A stretch of 64,000 nt of DNA from Diphasiastrum complanatum (Eukaryota > Streptophyta > Lycopodiopsida > Lycopodiales > Lycopodiaceae), in assembly GCA_029204225.1 (NCBI GenBank), contig CM055093.1, positions 45,556,338 through 45,620,337 of the forward strand. The letters run 5' to 3'. Positions within the stretch are counted from its first letter, which is position 1. The number at the start of each line of letters is the position of its first letter. Both the position numbers and the translations under genes were made by a program. The notes under the pieces are model-generated. The model did not search any database, was not told where the DNA came from, and saw only the letters and a list, made by a program, of their open reading frames with translations. Positions 1 through 47,500 of the stretch are shown piece after piece.

Positions 1-32
1 TCATGATTTGTATTTTCTTGCAACAACTTTTG

Positions 33-733
<701 letters not shown>

Positions 734-951
734 GACATGGATGACAATTGATGCTCAGTTACGACACTTGTCCTCCTCACATATAACTCGTGCGATGGTG
801 GTAGGTAACAACTGTTTGTCTTAGAACTTTCTTCACTTTATAGTACTTTGTACTATAAGATCTCATGCAATTTTATTATAACTTACTATGCTATAAAACA
901 AAATGTTTCAAAAGGTTTGGTCTTGACTTGTCAAGGGGAACTATGTGAAAT

Positions 952-1001
<50 letters not shown>
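734..1001 (+). mobile_element. Microsatellite-tailed retroposon, copy 1
   Basis: This roughly 270-bp stretch is repeated in reverse orientation at 34215-34540. Both copies share blocks such as TTTGGTCTTGACTTGTCAAG followed by AACTATGTGAA. Each then ends in a dinucleotide array: (AC)n at 956-1001 here, (CT)n in the other copy when read in the same direction. A conserved body with a variable simple-repeat tail is what a non-LTR retroposon 3' end looks like. No protein is encoded. The class (SINE or LINE 3' end) is inferred; the shared sequence is directly visible. Confidence 0.55.
956..1001. repeat. (CA)n microsatellite
   Basis: A clean CA dinucleotide array forming the 3' edge of the retroposon-like repeat to its left. 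Confidence 0.97.
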
Positions 1002-1004
<3 letters not shown>

Positions 1005-1699
1005 CAACAACAACAACAAGAAGAAAATTGCTTTGATCATTTGCTTTATACCAAGATACATGAGATATCATTAAGCAAAGAAAAATAGAGATGTATAATC
1101 TATGCATATGTACACTAATCATCAGTACTAGACCAAACGATGCAAGGCCTTCATTTTAATTATCAGCTTATGTATATCATTGGTACAAGACCATAATAAA
1201 TTTACTACCACAAATTTTATACATATATTTGGAGGCCATTAGAGCATATGTATGTGGGTGGTAAAGCATGAACGAGGGGTTCAACTTGGCCTTGAGGCCC
1301 AAATGTAACAATAACAAAAAATGATTGATTTATCCCTTATAGTTGCTCTCCACCTTTTCATATTGTGTTTTTGGAAGGTTATCACATGTGGCATGTAGCG
1401 AGCTAATTAAACACCAAGTTAATGGCGAATTTGGCATACTATGCCAAAATTTAGGTCTTATAATGTGGAATTTGTGATCTCAACTACAAAAAGAAAAAAA
1501 TCTCTCACATTGGACACTCCATTATGCATGCATAATGGATATTCATTATGCATTTGCTACCATCATTATGAAAAAATGGAAGGAAATTTACAAGTAACCA
1601 AATGAATCTTCTACTATTATCATATAATGTGCTAACCATTGGTTGTGGCATTTAGGCCCAATTGTAACAATTACATCAAATGGGTAGTAAATCTCTTTA
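1002..1699. other. Unassigned intergenic sequence
   Basis: AT-rich sequence with no recognisable coding or repeat motif. Confidence 0.5.
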
Positions 1700-1850
1700 A
1701 ATGTTTATCTTCTATGTCCTTTGTCTACCCCATTGGATTTGTAATGTTAGCGTCAAGGAGATGCTTCTCGGTTTCCAAGGGGAGACTCAAACCCAAGACC
1801 AAAGAAACTTTGGATGCCAAGCTAAGCAATTGAGCCAACCCTTGGATAGC
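1700..1850 (-). mobile_element. tRNA-derived SINE, family A copy 1
   Basis: Read on the minus strand this contains an RNA polymerase III A-box-like motif (TGGCTCAATTG, plus-strand 1827-1837). About 33 bp downstream lies a B-box-like motif (GGTTTGAGTCTCC, around 1781-1793). That is the spacing of tRNA-derived SINE promoters. The block between the boxes, and some 50 bp after box B, recur at 28640-28755 in the same orientation; both copies contain AAGAAACTTTGGATG. No tRNA cloverleaf is preserved. The ends are approximate and no target-site duplication was identified. Confidence 0.6.
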
Positions 1851-2468
1851 CTCAAGGAGATGAAAGGAGAACTTCACCAACACTTGGTAGGTATTTCTGC
1901 AAGATTGGTATAAAAATATTTAGAGCATCTATCTAGTCTCCTAGGAAGTTGTAACTTGTGGGCCACTCCTAGTTTAGAAATTAATCAGGGAAATTTATTC
2001 CTCTAAATCCTCTCAATGTAAAAGCCACATTAAAGTTGTCTCTTGCAAGTTGCCACATGTGACATGGATGATGGACAAAGCCCTCTAAAAAAATGTATGC
2101 CACCCCCTCTAAAAAAAATTGCAAGAAAAGGGACCATTTTTGAACAAAAATAAATAAACAATAAACAGAGGTTTTCATGGTACAAGACGGTTCTGTACCA
2201 CTGAACGGTTTGATACCACGTAATGGTTCTATGCCATGAAATCTCATGGAACTGGTTCCATGGGAACATTGATCAAAACTAAGTGATGTTTTGCAAGTGA
2301 GAAACTTACAGATTTGAAACTATGCGATGGAATGTCAATTTCGACAGTTGGACTCTTTGTGTTTGGGATTTCTTATGAGCAGTGTTCTAGAGTCTTGCTC
2401 CACTCACATAGTTGGAGTCATTGCCACGATTTATTGAAAATTGATGGAAAATGTGGATGTCAAAGACA
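1851..2468. other. Unassigned sequence with short imperfect internal repeats
   Basis: The stretch 2180-2265 repeats variants of GGTTC-TACC, but I recognise no element or gene. The sequence from 2469 belongs to the copia element. Confidence 0.4.
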
Positions 2469-2575
2469 TAGAATTTGCTTCAAACAGGAACATAGATCAT
2501 GCTACATAGTAACATAGACAGAAAACACTCTCCACAGCAATCTCACATAGCAATTGTATTTGTCAAATGAAATTA
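2469..2575 (-). repeat. Terminal repeat (3' LTR remnant) of copia element 1
   Basis: Matches 6556-6663 almost base for base in the same orientation, starting TAGAATTTGCTTCAAA and ending TTTGTCAAATGAAATTA. Beyond 2575 the sequence passes straight into RNase H codons, so this copy is truncated on its internal side. Confidence 0.75.
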
Positions 2576-3560
2576 TGCGCTTAGCTGCCTTCCAATGTGT
2601 TTCCGTAGGTGCTACCATAAACTGACTTACAATACCAACAACATAGCATATATCTGGTCTAGTCGTGGTAAGCTAAATCAAGCTCCCTACTAACTGCCTA
2701 TACAGCGTAGCATCAAATGACTGTGACTCATCAAGCTTAGAAAGCTTTTTACCTGGTTCAATAGGAGTATTCACTGGTTTGCAATCCTGCGACCTAAACC
2801 TATGCAACAACTCTTTGACATACTTCACCTGTGTTAAACCCACTTTGTGTCCTTTTTGCCACACCTCTACTCCAAGGCAATAATGCATCAAGATGAGATC
2901 TGTCATCTCGAATTGTTCCATGAGGTCTTTCTTGATCATGTCTATCATCTCTTGATTATTTTCCGTAATAATCAAGTCATCAACATATAGAGCAATCAAA
3001 GCAACCATACCATCAATGCATAAGACATATAGATTTGGATCAGAATGTGTTCTCACCATCCCCTTTGAATGAAAGTAGGCATCAATCCTGCTATACCATG
3101 CACGTGGTGCCTGTTTAAGACCATAAAGCACTTTCTTCAAGCGACATACTTTATTTTCCTGTCCTTTCGCTGCAAAGCCCTCAAGTTGATCCATGAACAC
3201 CTCTTCTTCTAACTCACCATTTAGAAAAGCAGAAGGCCAACCAAAATGTGAAGCTAAAGTAACAAATAGACGTAGAGTATTCCACTTACATACCGGCACA
3301 AAGGTTTCCTCGTAGTCGATGCCTTTACTTTGTGCATACCCTTTGTTCACCAATCTTGCCTTGTGCTTTGCTATACTTCCATCTGCATGGTACTTAGTCC
3401 TCTATACCCATTTGCAACTAATGGGTTTCTTGCCAACTGGTGGTTCTATAAAGTCCCATGTGCTATGCTTAGCAATTGACTCCATCTCCTCTCCCATGGC
3501 CTTGACCCAAATGTCATCATCCTTCGCTTCACCACAAGTTGAAGGTTCTTTGCTTTGAAT
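2576..3560 (-). pseudogene. Copia reverse transcriptase / start of RNase H
   Basis: The longest open piece (2673-3353, 226 residues) is a copia-type reverse transcriptase. Visible motifs are KWNTLRLFVTLAS, FLNGELEEEVFMDQ, LKKVLYGLKQAPRAWY and the catalytic LYVDDLIIT. The block normally found between HFGWP and SAFLNG is missing in frame. That block carries the first catalytic aspartate (the family's QMDVK motif), so the enzyme should be inactive even where the frame is open. Downstream codons at 2585-2660 resemble the start of RNase H (PDI-YVVGIVSQFM) before the sequence jumps into the terminal repeat. Codons upstream of 3353 are frameshifted. Confidence 0.9.
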
Positions 3561-3716
3561 AATGCTAGATAAGAGAGCATAATTTGCTTCATACCTTTCA
3601 GGTTGTGTGTCTTCTCTCTTGTTGATCTTCGTAGCTCTCCCTAGCTAGATAATCCTGGAAAGTCATCCATGTCGCGGCTCTCCAACAATCTCTCAAGCCA
3701 CTTAGGGAGCTTCCTA

Positions 3717-4642
3717 TCAGGTGATCGGCTTCCTGGTGAAAATGTATCCCACGGTACATCCTTCTCCTTTTGGTATGGCAATGGTAGGACTTCTATTTTG
3801 AAGATAGACTGTCGTACTGCATGCTTCTGACCAAAAATCTTTTGGTTGTTTCATCTCAGCTAGCATAGATTTGGCACTTTCCACAATCGTCTGATTCTTG
3901 CACTTAGCTACACCATTGAGAGCAGGAGTATGAGCTTGCGTAAATTGTCTTTTAATCCCACATTGATCACAAAGGTCATTGAAGTCATTAGACTTGTACT
4001 CACCTCCACTATCTGATCTTAGGACTTTGATCTTCCTACCTGTCTGATTTTTGACCAATGCTTTGAAGCATTGAAATTGTCAAATGCATCCGATTTCTTC
4101 TTCAAGAAGTAGACCCATGTCTTATGTGACATATCATCAATAAAGGTCATGAAATAGAAGGCTTTACCTAAGGACATGGTCCTCATAGGCCCGCATAAAT
4201 CTGTGTGGATCAAATCCAGGATGTTCTTTGCCCTTGCAACACCACCTTTATTGAACTTCTCTCGATGCTGCTTCCCATATACACATGATTTGCACATCAA
4301 TTTCAAGTGGTCTTCTATGGTAGACAAACTTGTTACCATCTCCAATTTTCTCATCAAACTGAGGCTTACTAAGTTCAAGTGACCAGGCCTCTTATGCGAC
4401 AACTCAGTTTGCGATGGAATGGATGATATGAGTCCATGTTGTCCCTTTATTGTAGCATTCAACCTGTACAATTTTGTATTGGGCTCCCTTACTCCATCCG
4501 CAATAACTCTGGACTTTTGGTTCACATCCTTCACAAAGCAACGATCATGGGCAAATTCTACTTTCAACTTTTGAACAGTAATGACTCCAACAGAAAGTAG
4601 ATTTTCCTTCAAACCTGATACGTAAAGTACCTCCCTGATCAT
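3717..4642 (-). pseudogene. Copia GAG-pre-integrase and integrase core
   Basis: Two overlapping frames (4019-4642 and 3717-4058) read as the pre-integrase domain (LYVSGLKENLLSVG near the start, a C-x2-C-like GKQHREKF region) followed by the integrase core. The core shows DLCGPM, FIDDMSHKTWVYFLKKKSDA and, after a frame change near 4040, LRSDSGGEYKSNDF and HTPALNGVAKCKNQTIVE. These match the copia integrase core, including two of the three acidic catalytic positions (the D of the DLCGPM region and the D of RSDSGGE); a candidate third (E) lies near the VAKCKNQTIVE region. The family's usual GVAERKN is altered. The frameshift makes it a pseudogene. Confidence 0.88.
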
Positions 4643-4669
4643 CTTGCTTTTGCCATCAGGTAGTTGGAT

Positions 4670-4924
4670 TCAAACAGTGCCTATCCCCTTGATCTTACAC
4701 ACATCACCATTTTCTTGTGAAACGGATGTTCCATTATCCAACACTTTCAAGCTACTGAACCAATTCTTGATACCTGTCATGTGTCTTGTGGCTCCCGAGT
4801 CAATATACCATGCTTGATCATCTTGATTAGATGACAATGCAGATATGAAGACACTAGAGTCTTCAATCTCACCCTCATCGACAAGGTTACCTGCTTGCTT
4901 TGGTTTTCCCTTGTCTTGTTCCAC
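4670..4924 (-). pseudogene. Copia aspartic protease region
   Basis: The frame contains AWYIDSGATRHMTG, the DSGA active site of retrotransposon aspartic proteases with the usual copia context. It continues out of a zinc-knuckle/linker region after a frame change near 4930 and stops before the pre-integrase domain. In an intact element it would be one part of a single gag-pol polyprotein. Confidence 0.85.
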
Positions 4925-5400
4925 CAGGAATTTGCGACATTCACTCTTCCAATGGCCTTTTTACCACAATGGAAGCACTTGTCTTTCTTCTTGGTCTTAT
5001 TGGAAAATCCCTCATCTTCCTGAGTCTTGGCAAATTGCTGCTTAGACTTCTTCTTGCCCTTGGCCTTGCCCTTGCCTTGTTTTTGGCATGTCGCAAGTGC
5101 TTGATCGTCAATATTTTGACGTCTAGCTTTCACCATTTCTCGCTGTTGCTCTTCCTGCATCAAGATTCCTATGAGCTCGTCAAAGGTTGGCAACCTTTCC
5201 CTTGATGCTATTCTGCTCACAAACATCTGATAGGGTTCTGCAATGCCGCACAATGCATTGTGCACCAGCTCCACATCACGTATGCGCTCACCAATAGAAT
5301 GCAGTTCATCCCTCATTGTCTTAATTCTGATCATATAAGTCTGAATGTGCTCTCCTTGCTCCACGCGGGCACTTTCAGTTTTGACTTCAGAAACATGATT
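4925..5400 (-). pseudogene. Copia gag (UBN2-type) with zinc knuckle
   Basis: The frame 4777-5364 begins inside a copia gag domain (EQGEHIQTYMIRIKTMRDEL and GIAEPYQMFVSRI). It has a lysine-rich linker and then the start of a CCHC zinc knuckle, KCFHCGKK; the remaining knuckle residues lie in another frame. The N-terminal part of gag is not recognisable upstream of 5400, so gag is truncated as well as frameshifted. Confidence 0.8.
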
Positions 5401-6540
5401 CTTGACGGATTTGACGTCTCGAACTGCTCATTCCGTGTTTAATAAAATGGTGAAATCACTTTTGGCGCACTTCGAACACTTTCCCTGCTGCAATCACTCT
5501 GTTTTGCTATACCGTACTTGTAGGTACAGTCTGGGTGCCCTTCATTTGGAGGTTATAGCCTTTCGTTTGGGTCAAAACGGACAAAGGACCCAAAAATAGG
5601 GATTTTTCTCGTTTTTGAATTGTTTTTTTAGAGTGAAGAAACTTCACCTTTCATGAACTTGGGACCCAACTCAACTTTCAATTTGAAAATTTTTATTGAA
5701 GTTGAATGGCTATATTTATTTCAAATCCTCTTAGCCTTCTTCAACAACCCTTCAGACTCCATCTAATGGTCGATTTTGATCCAACTGTGGGTATCCATCT
5801 TGAGTAGCACGATCTCAGCCATCGATCCTGATAGTTTTTTATCCAACAGACTTGATTTGATCCGCGCATTTTGTCCTCCTCCTCAAATCGCTAGCGCCTT
5901 GGAAACGCGCTGGTCTCCCTCATGGTGGTCGCGCGCGAGCTGTGCGAGCTCTCCTTCTCTCCTTTTTTTCAAGGTTTTTGGATATGGCTGCCACCAAAAA
6001 TGCTTATGGCTCCACGAATGAAGCGCGGCTATCCACGGCCACTTCAGACCTTATAGAATGATCAGAGCACCCTCCTCTGGATTCTCACAGCTTCCAAAAT
6101 GATTTAAAATGGAGAGAAATTTCTGATTTTGTGCTCCCAAACCCCAGACCAGGGTTTTTCACACAAATCTATTCTTGGCTTCCTATTCACAGTGTTCTGA
6201 CATGCCTATCCTCCTGCTCTGAGGTCGCCCTACTGCTTGAAATCTGATGCTTCAATCCGTTTGTCAAATGGTGTCCGATTGAGTGCACAGTGACTGCAAA
6301 CACCAAATAGCCTTCCTACAGAATTTCAAAATTCCGTTTGCTGAGACTTTGATTCAGCCAACAACTTTTGTCTCTGAATCCTCACACAGTCTCAAGCTCA
6401 CCAAGCTTCTGTGTGCTAAACTCTCTGCACCAGTGCTTCTCCTTCCGTCTTCAACTCGCCGTAAACCTCGAACTCTCAGAAGACAGTTCTCCCGAAGCTC
6501 TCTTCAATGACGATGATGTATTGTGTACACTCCTTGTACG
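5401..6540 (-). other. Untranslated leader or lost gag N-terminus of copia element 1
   Basis: About 1.1 kb between the recognisable gag and the primer-binding site. I see no gag N-terminal motif in any minus-strand frame. It is either an unusually long leader or a fully decayed gag start. Confidence 0.45.
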
Positions 6541-6553
6541 GTTTTGATAGCAA
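6541..6553 (-). promoter_or_regulatory. Degenerate primer-binding site of copia element 1
   Basis: GTTTTGATAGCAA on the plus strand matches the complement of the initiator-Met-tRNA site (GCTCTGATACCAA) at 10 of 13 positions. It directly abuts the right terminal repeat, as expected for a minus-strand element. Confidence 0.6.
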
Positions 6554-6555
6554 CT

Positions 6556-6663
6556 TAGAATTTGCTTCAAATAGGAACACAGATCATGCTATATAGTAAC
6601 ACAAACAGAAAACACTCTCCACAGCAGGCTCACATAGCAACTGTATTTGTCAAAATGAAATTA
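6556..6663 (-). repeat. Terminal repeat (5' LTR edge) of copia element 1
   Basis: Direct-repeat partner of 2469-2575, next to the primer-binding site. The true LTR probably extends further right, but the truncated partner gives nothing to compare with beyond 6663. Confidence 0.7.
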
Positions 6664-7756
6664 CATTGTACATATAGTTGTTCACTCAGGCAACCCATGC
6701 ATAACCCAAGTTGCCATTGGCAGGACGCGTGTCCCGTCGACTTGCCTCGTGGCGAGGCCAACTGATCCTTATCGACTGATAGGACCCACAATACAGTAGC
6801 ACAATGATTCTACTTTAATTCTAACTCAAAGTCCATCTGGAATATATGTTTGAAGGACAAGAAAATATTTGAATGGATGGGTAAGAATTCATAAAGAGGT
6901 CAACAAATTCTAATTGTAGTGTACAATTTAAGAATGTTGTGAAATAAAGTAAGCCCACCAACAATTGAAATTGAATGATGAAACTATGTTGATTGCTTTT
7001 TACTTCGATAACTATTTTTTGGAGTTTCAGAAAACAACTTTGGAATGCAAAAGACAAACTTTACCAAAGACATCATATCAAAGCTAAATATTAATATTTA
7101 GCACTCTTGCCACACTTAGGGTCATGATAATATTGTGCCTCACCCAAAGTAGTTCCAAAGACATCATATCAAAGTTAAATATCAAAATTTAGCATTCAAT
7201 GCCACATCTGGATCTCATCCAAGTTTTACTGTTGCCTCACACAAAATTGGCTGTCCTTGAGTGCTTGAGAAGTGCAAGCACATTTCTTGAATGATTGAAC
7301 CAACCAGCTTTCTCTCAATTATCCATAAAGCACCCACAACCTTTGGATGAATGTGCATGTCATTCCAACTCGGTTGGTTTACTTGGTTAGCTTGGAATGC
7401 AAAGTTTCTTTGGTGCCATGTTCAAGCTTCCCTTGGAGTTTTGTTGAACCTTTCAAAACACGTTTTATTACAAATTTACAAAGGGGCATTAAATTTCTTA
7501 ACTCTCACATGGAGTGTGGCCTATTTATTTACCTTTTTGCTTAAATAATATATTTAAAAAAGTAGACTTCATTGGATATTTTCCTAGATATTTTTTTCCC
7601 CTTGGAAAGACCAAGATGATACTGAAATAAGGACAAAGAATGATTGAAAAAAAGGGAACAAATGGGAGGTATGTGTGACTCATCATCTCTATGGCGCCCC
7701 CTTTGGGTGAAAACAACCTAAGTTACAAAAATCTTGATCTATGAGCCCTACTTGGG
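6664..7756. other. Unassigned sequence with a duplicated block
   Basis: No gene seen. Two imperfect copies of a block beginning CAAAGACATCATATCAAAG occur at about 7068-7150 and 7154-7230. The left part may be the remainder of the copia 5' LTR. Confidence 0.4.
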
Positions 7757-7900
7757 GCCATGCATTAGAAGTCAAGACATTAGGAATTTGTAATGATGTG
7801 TGATTTTTGAAAATAGATCATTTCTATGAGCGGCCATGCATTAGAAGTCAAGACATTAGGAAACATTTGTGATTTTTGAAAATAGATCATTTCTATGAGC
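7757..7900. repeat. Tandem duplication of about 75 bp
   Basis: Copy 1 (7757-7831) and copy 2 (7832-7900) both run from GGCCATGCATTAGAAGTC to ATCATTTCTATGAGC. Copy 2 lacks a few bases in the middle. The near identity implies a recent local duplication. Confidence 0.9.
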
Positions 7901-8794
7901 GACCTGAGAGAGTCCAACTATTCTATGAAGCAACATATAAAGGGGATACACGAGTGGATTTCAAAGGGCAACAACAAACTCAAAGCGCATAAAATGGTTT
8001 AGTAGGGACGGCCCGTAAGAGGAGTCCCAGTGGCTTGAAACTTCGACATGGACTTGTGGCATAATTCCAACATCCAAAAGGTGGATCAAAGGGCCCTCTA
8101 AAGTTGATACCCAACGAAATTATATTCAACGGGTTGATGTCAATTGCATGCAAAATCAAGTTCTTGAAATGTGGGATGAAAGGGCTTTGACGTTGGGGCC
8201 CATGAGGACATGGCCTCTCAAAAGGGCTATGGGAAGAGCCAAGTTTTTTTTTGTAGATCTTCACAAGGAGTTGAAAATTTGTCCCTCCAGTGCTCTACTC
8301 ATAAAATTATTCTTAAGTCCAAGCCCAGAAAAACGAACCTTAAATTAAAAAAATCAACACATAATAAATATATGACATGTCATTGTCTATAGTGCTGAGA
8401 TTTATGACTACTAGATATAAATTTACCATTAAAATAGTAAGGTGTCAGCTTTTGATAATCGGGCTCTCATTTAATAATAATACCCTACACGTTTTTGACG
8501 GGCACTCCCTGAAGTTTTTACTTCCACGTGCGCTGGTGATGGGGTAGGTGTGGTCGGGGTTGTTGGCATTTCAGTTTTGTTTTTGCTTTGCTTTGGTTTG
8601 GTTGCTCTATAGATTCTGTGTTTTATTTTTCCTGCTATGCTACTGTCGTTCATTGTTTCGGCTAATGCAATGGCAATTTCTTTCTTTCTTTCTGCTAATC
8701 CAATGGCAATTCAAAGGAGTTGATTTCTGAATCAATCGATATCAGAAATTGAAGTGACATTATATTTTGGTGATCCGATCGGCCAGCTGCGAAA
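7901..8794 (+). promoter_or_regulatory. 5' flank and probable promoter of the ADH-like gene
   Basis: No coding motif. The last 150 bp before the ATG are pyrimidine-rich (CTTTCTTTCTTTC near 8680), as in many plant 5' untranslated regions. I cannot place a TATA box with confidence: the AT-rich TATATTTT at 8761 lies too close to the start codon. The promoter assignment rests on position alone. Confidence 0.35.
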
Positions 8795-43981
<35,187 letters not shown>

Positions 43982-44379
43982 GTAGTTCTACATACACAAA
44001 CATTTTCTCTTATTCAAACTAGCAAACCATGTTTGGAAACAAGGATAAAAAATATTATGCCCCACATATGATTGTATTGGGAGAGCATATCATATTTATA
44101 GTTTGGAAGTAGAAATAATGCTCATTTTGAATCCCTAAACTCTAAGCTTTTTGGGTTCAAATAAATCAATGGACAAGAAAGTATTGAAAATGAGTTGTAA
44201 ATGAGTCAATGAGGCATTGCCATGTAGCGTTTGATTGTATTGGAAGGTTTATTTAGCTTGTGATTTTAAGCATTCCTGGCTCATATGTAACAAAAATTCT
44301 CCTCAGAATATGAATTTTAATAGCTTGGAAGAGTTATTGGTGTCTATGTTTATATTTGGATAACAATGACTAACAAGTG
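43982..44379 (+). terminator. 3' flank and probable polyadenylation region of the ADH-like gene
   Basis: AT-rich with near-consensus polyadenylation words (GATAAAAAAT near 44043 and AAATAATG near 44112), but no exact AATAAA. Assignment by position only. Confidence 0.3.
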
Positions 44380-44550
44380 TTTTTTTTTTTTTTTTGCAAC
44401 AAGTTGCATTTTGTTAGCAACATTTTGTGAGACAACATAGCAACCAGTTTGGGGCTTATAGGCTCCCAAATGTCCCTTGATCATGGTTAGATTCAAACCT
44501 AGGCTTTCATCGATCTAGGAACAATTCTATATCAACTTGACCATGATGAG
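44380..44550 (-). mobile_element. tRNA-derived SINE with poly(A) tail, family B
   Basis: Minus strand. An A-box-like TGGTCAAGTTG (plus-strand 44533-44543) and a B-box-like AGGTTTGAATCT (44489-44500) are about 33 bp apart. The body continues some 90 bp and ends in a run of 16 A (plus-strand T at 44380-44395). It starts 400 bp after the ADH stop codon. No target-site duplication was found and no second copy is present here. Confidence 0.68.
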
Positions 44551-47500
44551 GGCATTGACCAAATGTTGAAACATTAGTGAAGGATGATATACTTGCTCAT
44601 ACAACCGATTGAGAAAAAATTGTAAGTTTCACTATTAGTATGTGTATGTTTGGAAGTTGTCAATAAGTTTGAACACTAGTTTGAGCACTTTCAACGTAAA
44701 TATCTAAGATTTAAAGCATTAATTTAATAGATGTTCAACAAAATTCTTAGCCTAATTATTTCAAACTCCAATATTTTATGACATATACTAATATACTCAA
44801 AATTTTAACACAACCATGCAATTATGAGCTCAAAGATAAAGCTGTTGGCGATCAATGGTCGATAGATATTTAGGGGCACCCTTTATGTAAGTAAACTTCT
44901 CTAGTTGGCACATAATGGGCTTGTGGAACTCAGTTAAAATGTTGATAGAAGGTTGTGCCTAATCTTGTAAATGTCACATTGATACTCAAAACAGTAAAAA
45001 GAGTTCCTTAAAAGAAAAAGTTTTTGACAAGTCGCATGCTTGATTAAAAAACTTGAAGGCTTCAAATAGAACATGGCAACCAAGAAAGTTTATCCCAACA
45101 AAAATGTTGGATGGTGTGAAAAAGACAAGGTTGAATAGTGCTACAGACATCCAACGCTTCCCTCTCACTCAAAGACACATGCAACCATTACATGTGTGGT
45201 GCAACTTTAGAGGAAGTCACATAAATACCATAGTTGTAGCAATTTGGCTAGGTTGTAAAAAAACTCTTTTGAGTACCCAGAAGTTATGTTGTACAAGGTT
45301 CAATATTTTGATTATTACTATGTTATAATGAAATATAGAATCTATCACAAAAAAGTTTGCTTTTTGGAAATGATGCCTTTATATGTGGCATTTGAGACCT
45401 TGAAATGTAGGTTTAGTGTTTTAGAATCTCATGGTGCTAACTCGAAGCACCTTTCTTTGTACTGCATGAAGACAACAAAGGATGTGACGAGAAGTAAAAA
45501 TATATCAAGAGATAAAGAAGATACAAACTGGAAACCAGTGCTATCGATCCCCATTTATAATGTTCATATTTGTACCCTCTATGCAAAGGTGCGTGTAATA
45601 GAAAAAATCTCCATATACTATTTGCATGGAATACCAAAACAGAGTCATCTTCAATGCAAGCCATTTCTAGATTGGACAAAGTTTTACCCAAAGTAGGCTT
45701 ACATAAAGTCAATGTTAAAATCAAAAAAGACCACAAACTTTTAAGTAAATCAAAAGATATTCCATCCAAACCAAGCATTGGAAGATCAAAGGAGATAGTT
45801 AGGCTTGGAGGAAGGCTTTGAATGAAAGGACCAAAGAAGCAATGCAAAGGGCAAAGGCGTGGGGAGGGGCTCAAGTGCTAGTGATGTTAATAAGAGATGC
45901 TCTATTGATTCTTGATTCCGAACCCACCACACTTGGATAGCACTTTTTTCACTTGGCATGCATGTTTTGTATGTCCCATGCCATTTTGCATGAGTTGAAG
46001 ATGTGCATGACCAAAAGCATCCAACAAGCCACACCCTAATCATTCTTTTAGTCCCCCAAAACTTTTTTGTGCTTAAAGCATTCGCAACCTAATGAGTGTT
46101 CTACAGCCCCAATTTTTAGGATGTTCTTTTAAGTTTGACTTTTGCATAAACTACAATGACGGACTTCAACACATAGTATTGCCTTTGCAAGGCAAGGCCA
46201 AAAATATATTGTCAAAGAAAACAAGTGGGCGACCAACAACTAATATGTGTACGATGTGCACAATCGATGTGCTATCAGTGAGGCATCAATATGTAGACAT
46301 ACAATTGATATCATTGCAAATCCTATGAACTTTGAGCTACTTCAATCATATACATAAGTAGCTAACATTGGTCAGAATCATGGAGCAAGAATATAATGCT
46401 CCGACATATTGATGCATGTTCAAATGGTGCTCAAATATTAGCACAATATTAGCCTCAAAAACAACCTTACCCTCAGTCATGCATAATTGATTGTACTATA
46501 TGTCACATACTCAATAAAATTATCATTCAAGCAAGCATGCAATAATCTTCATAAAGATTCATAAAAAAATTCTAGAACCAAGTGTTGCTTAGCTACCAAA
46601 ATTATTATACATGTAGTACGATCTCCAAACATCGATTTGAGGCAGTAATCAGATGTCACTAATGCTTTTGCAAAGGCAAGGCCAACATGCACCAAGAAAC
46701 CATGGAAACTAATGGCAAAGAGAAATGTAATGATCCATCCTAGCGACAATTTCTTGAGTTTGCTAAATTCCCAGCTTGGACATGATTGAGATCCATAATC
46801 ATATGAAAAATATCTACAAATTCAACTATGAGATGGCTCTCATCATCTCCTCCACCAAGCTCTGCTCATGGCCCTTCCTTTAAGTCCGCCGGTGAGCTGT
46901 TTGGAGCTGTCAAAATGTAGCCACCGCCCACCTCTACCTTTCTTGTTGACATACTTTAACTCATCTCTTGCATCCTTATCATCATAATGATAATGATAAT
47001 CATTCAAGTTTCTCACATCTACCTCTACCATGGCCATTCCCTGTGATTGCAAGAACTGATGAACATCATTTGTGCGATGCCCACCACCCTCCAGCTCCAT
47101 ATTGTTGTTTTGCATCTCACATGCTCTGTTTTTTTGCACATACGATGTAGCATGTAGCATGTAGCAGCAAACAAAATCCAAGTAACTTATGCTCCAAGTT
47201 GGTTAGAAATTAATTAGCTTGGTTTGTGGCATATAAGTTGGAGGGATAAATGTTGATGGTACAAGATTATAAAAGGTGGTGCTATAGGGCATGGCATGCA
47301 TGTAGTGCTCCATGAGTGCTAATTGCACTCATTCAATGGGTGCGGATGAATGATCAGCTTCATCCCAATGCAAGAACATGATCAAAAGAGAAGTTAATGA
47401 TTGATAGATACAAGTAGCAGCTTTTGACTATATTTTGCTTTTGATAAATTTGCATGAGCTTGATGGCGGTTGATTACCATTGCATTCTTCTGCTATGCAT

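Larger units (their letters stand above)
2469..6663 (-). mobile_element. Decayed Ty1/copia retrotransposon (element 1)
   Basis: A minus-strand element with the copia order gag, protease, integrase, reverse transcriptase, partial RNase H, read from right to left. It is bounded by two direct repeats of about 107 bp (2469-2575 and 6556-6663) that I interpret as LTR remnants. A degenerate primer-binding site complement lies at 6541-6553, beside the right repeat. The left repeat joins directly to the middle of RNase H, so the end of pol, the polypurine tract and part of the 3' LTR are deleted. Frameshifts and stops interrupt gag, integrase and the start of RT. It cannot be autonomous. Confidence 0.85.

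Noticed and set aside
7757-7900. A tandem-repeat array of functional interest
   Set aside because: Only two copies and no further structure; recorded as a simple local duplication.
45286-45874. Overlapping 136- and 145-codon frames on opposite strands
   Set aside because: Neither shows a family motif, splice context or supporting neighbour.
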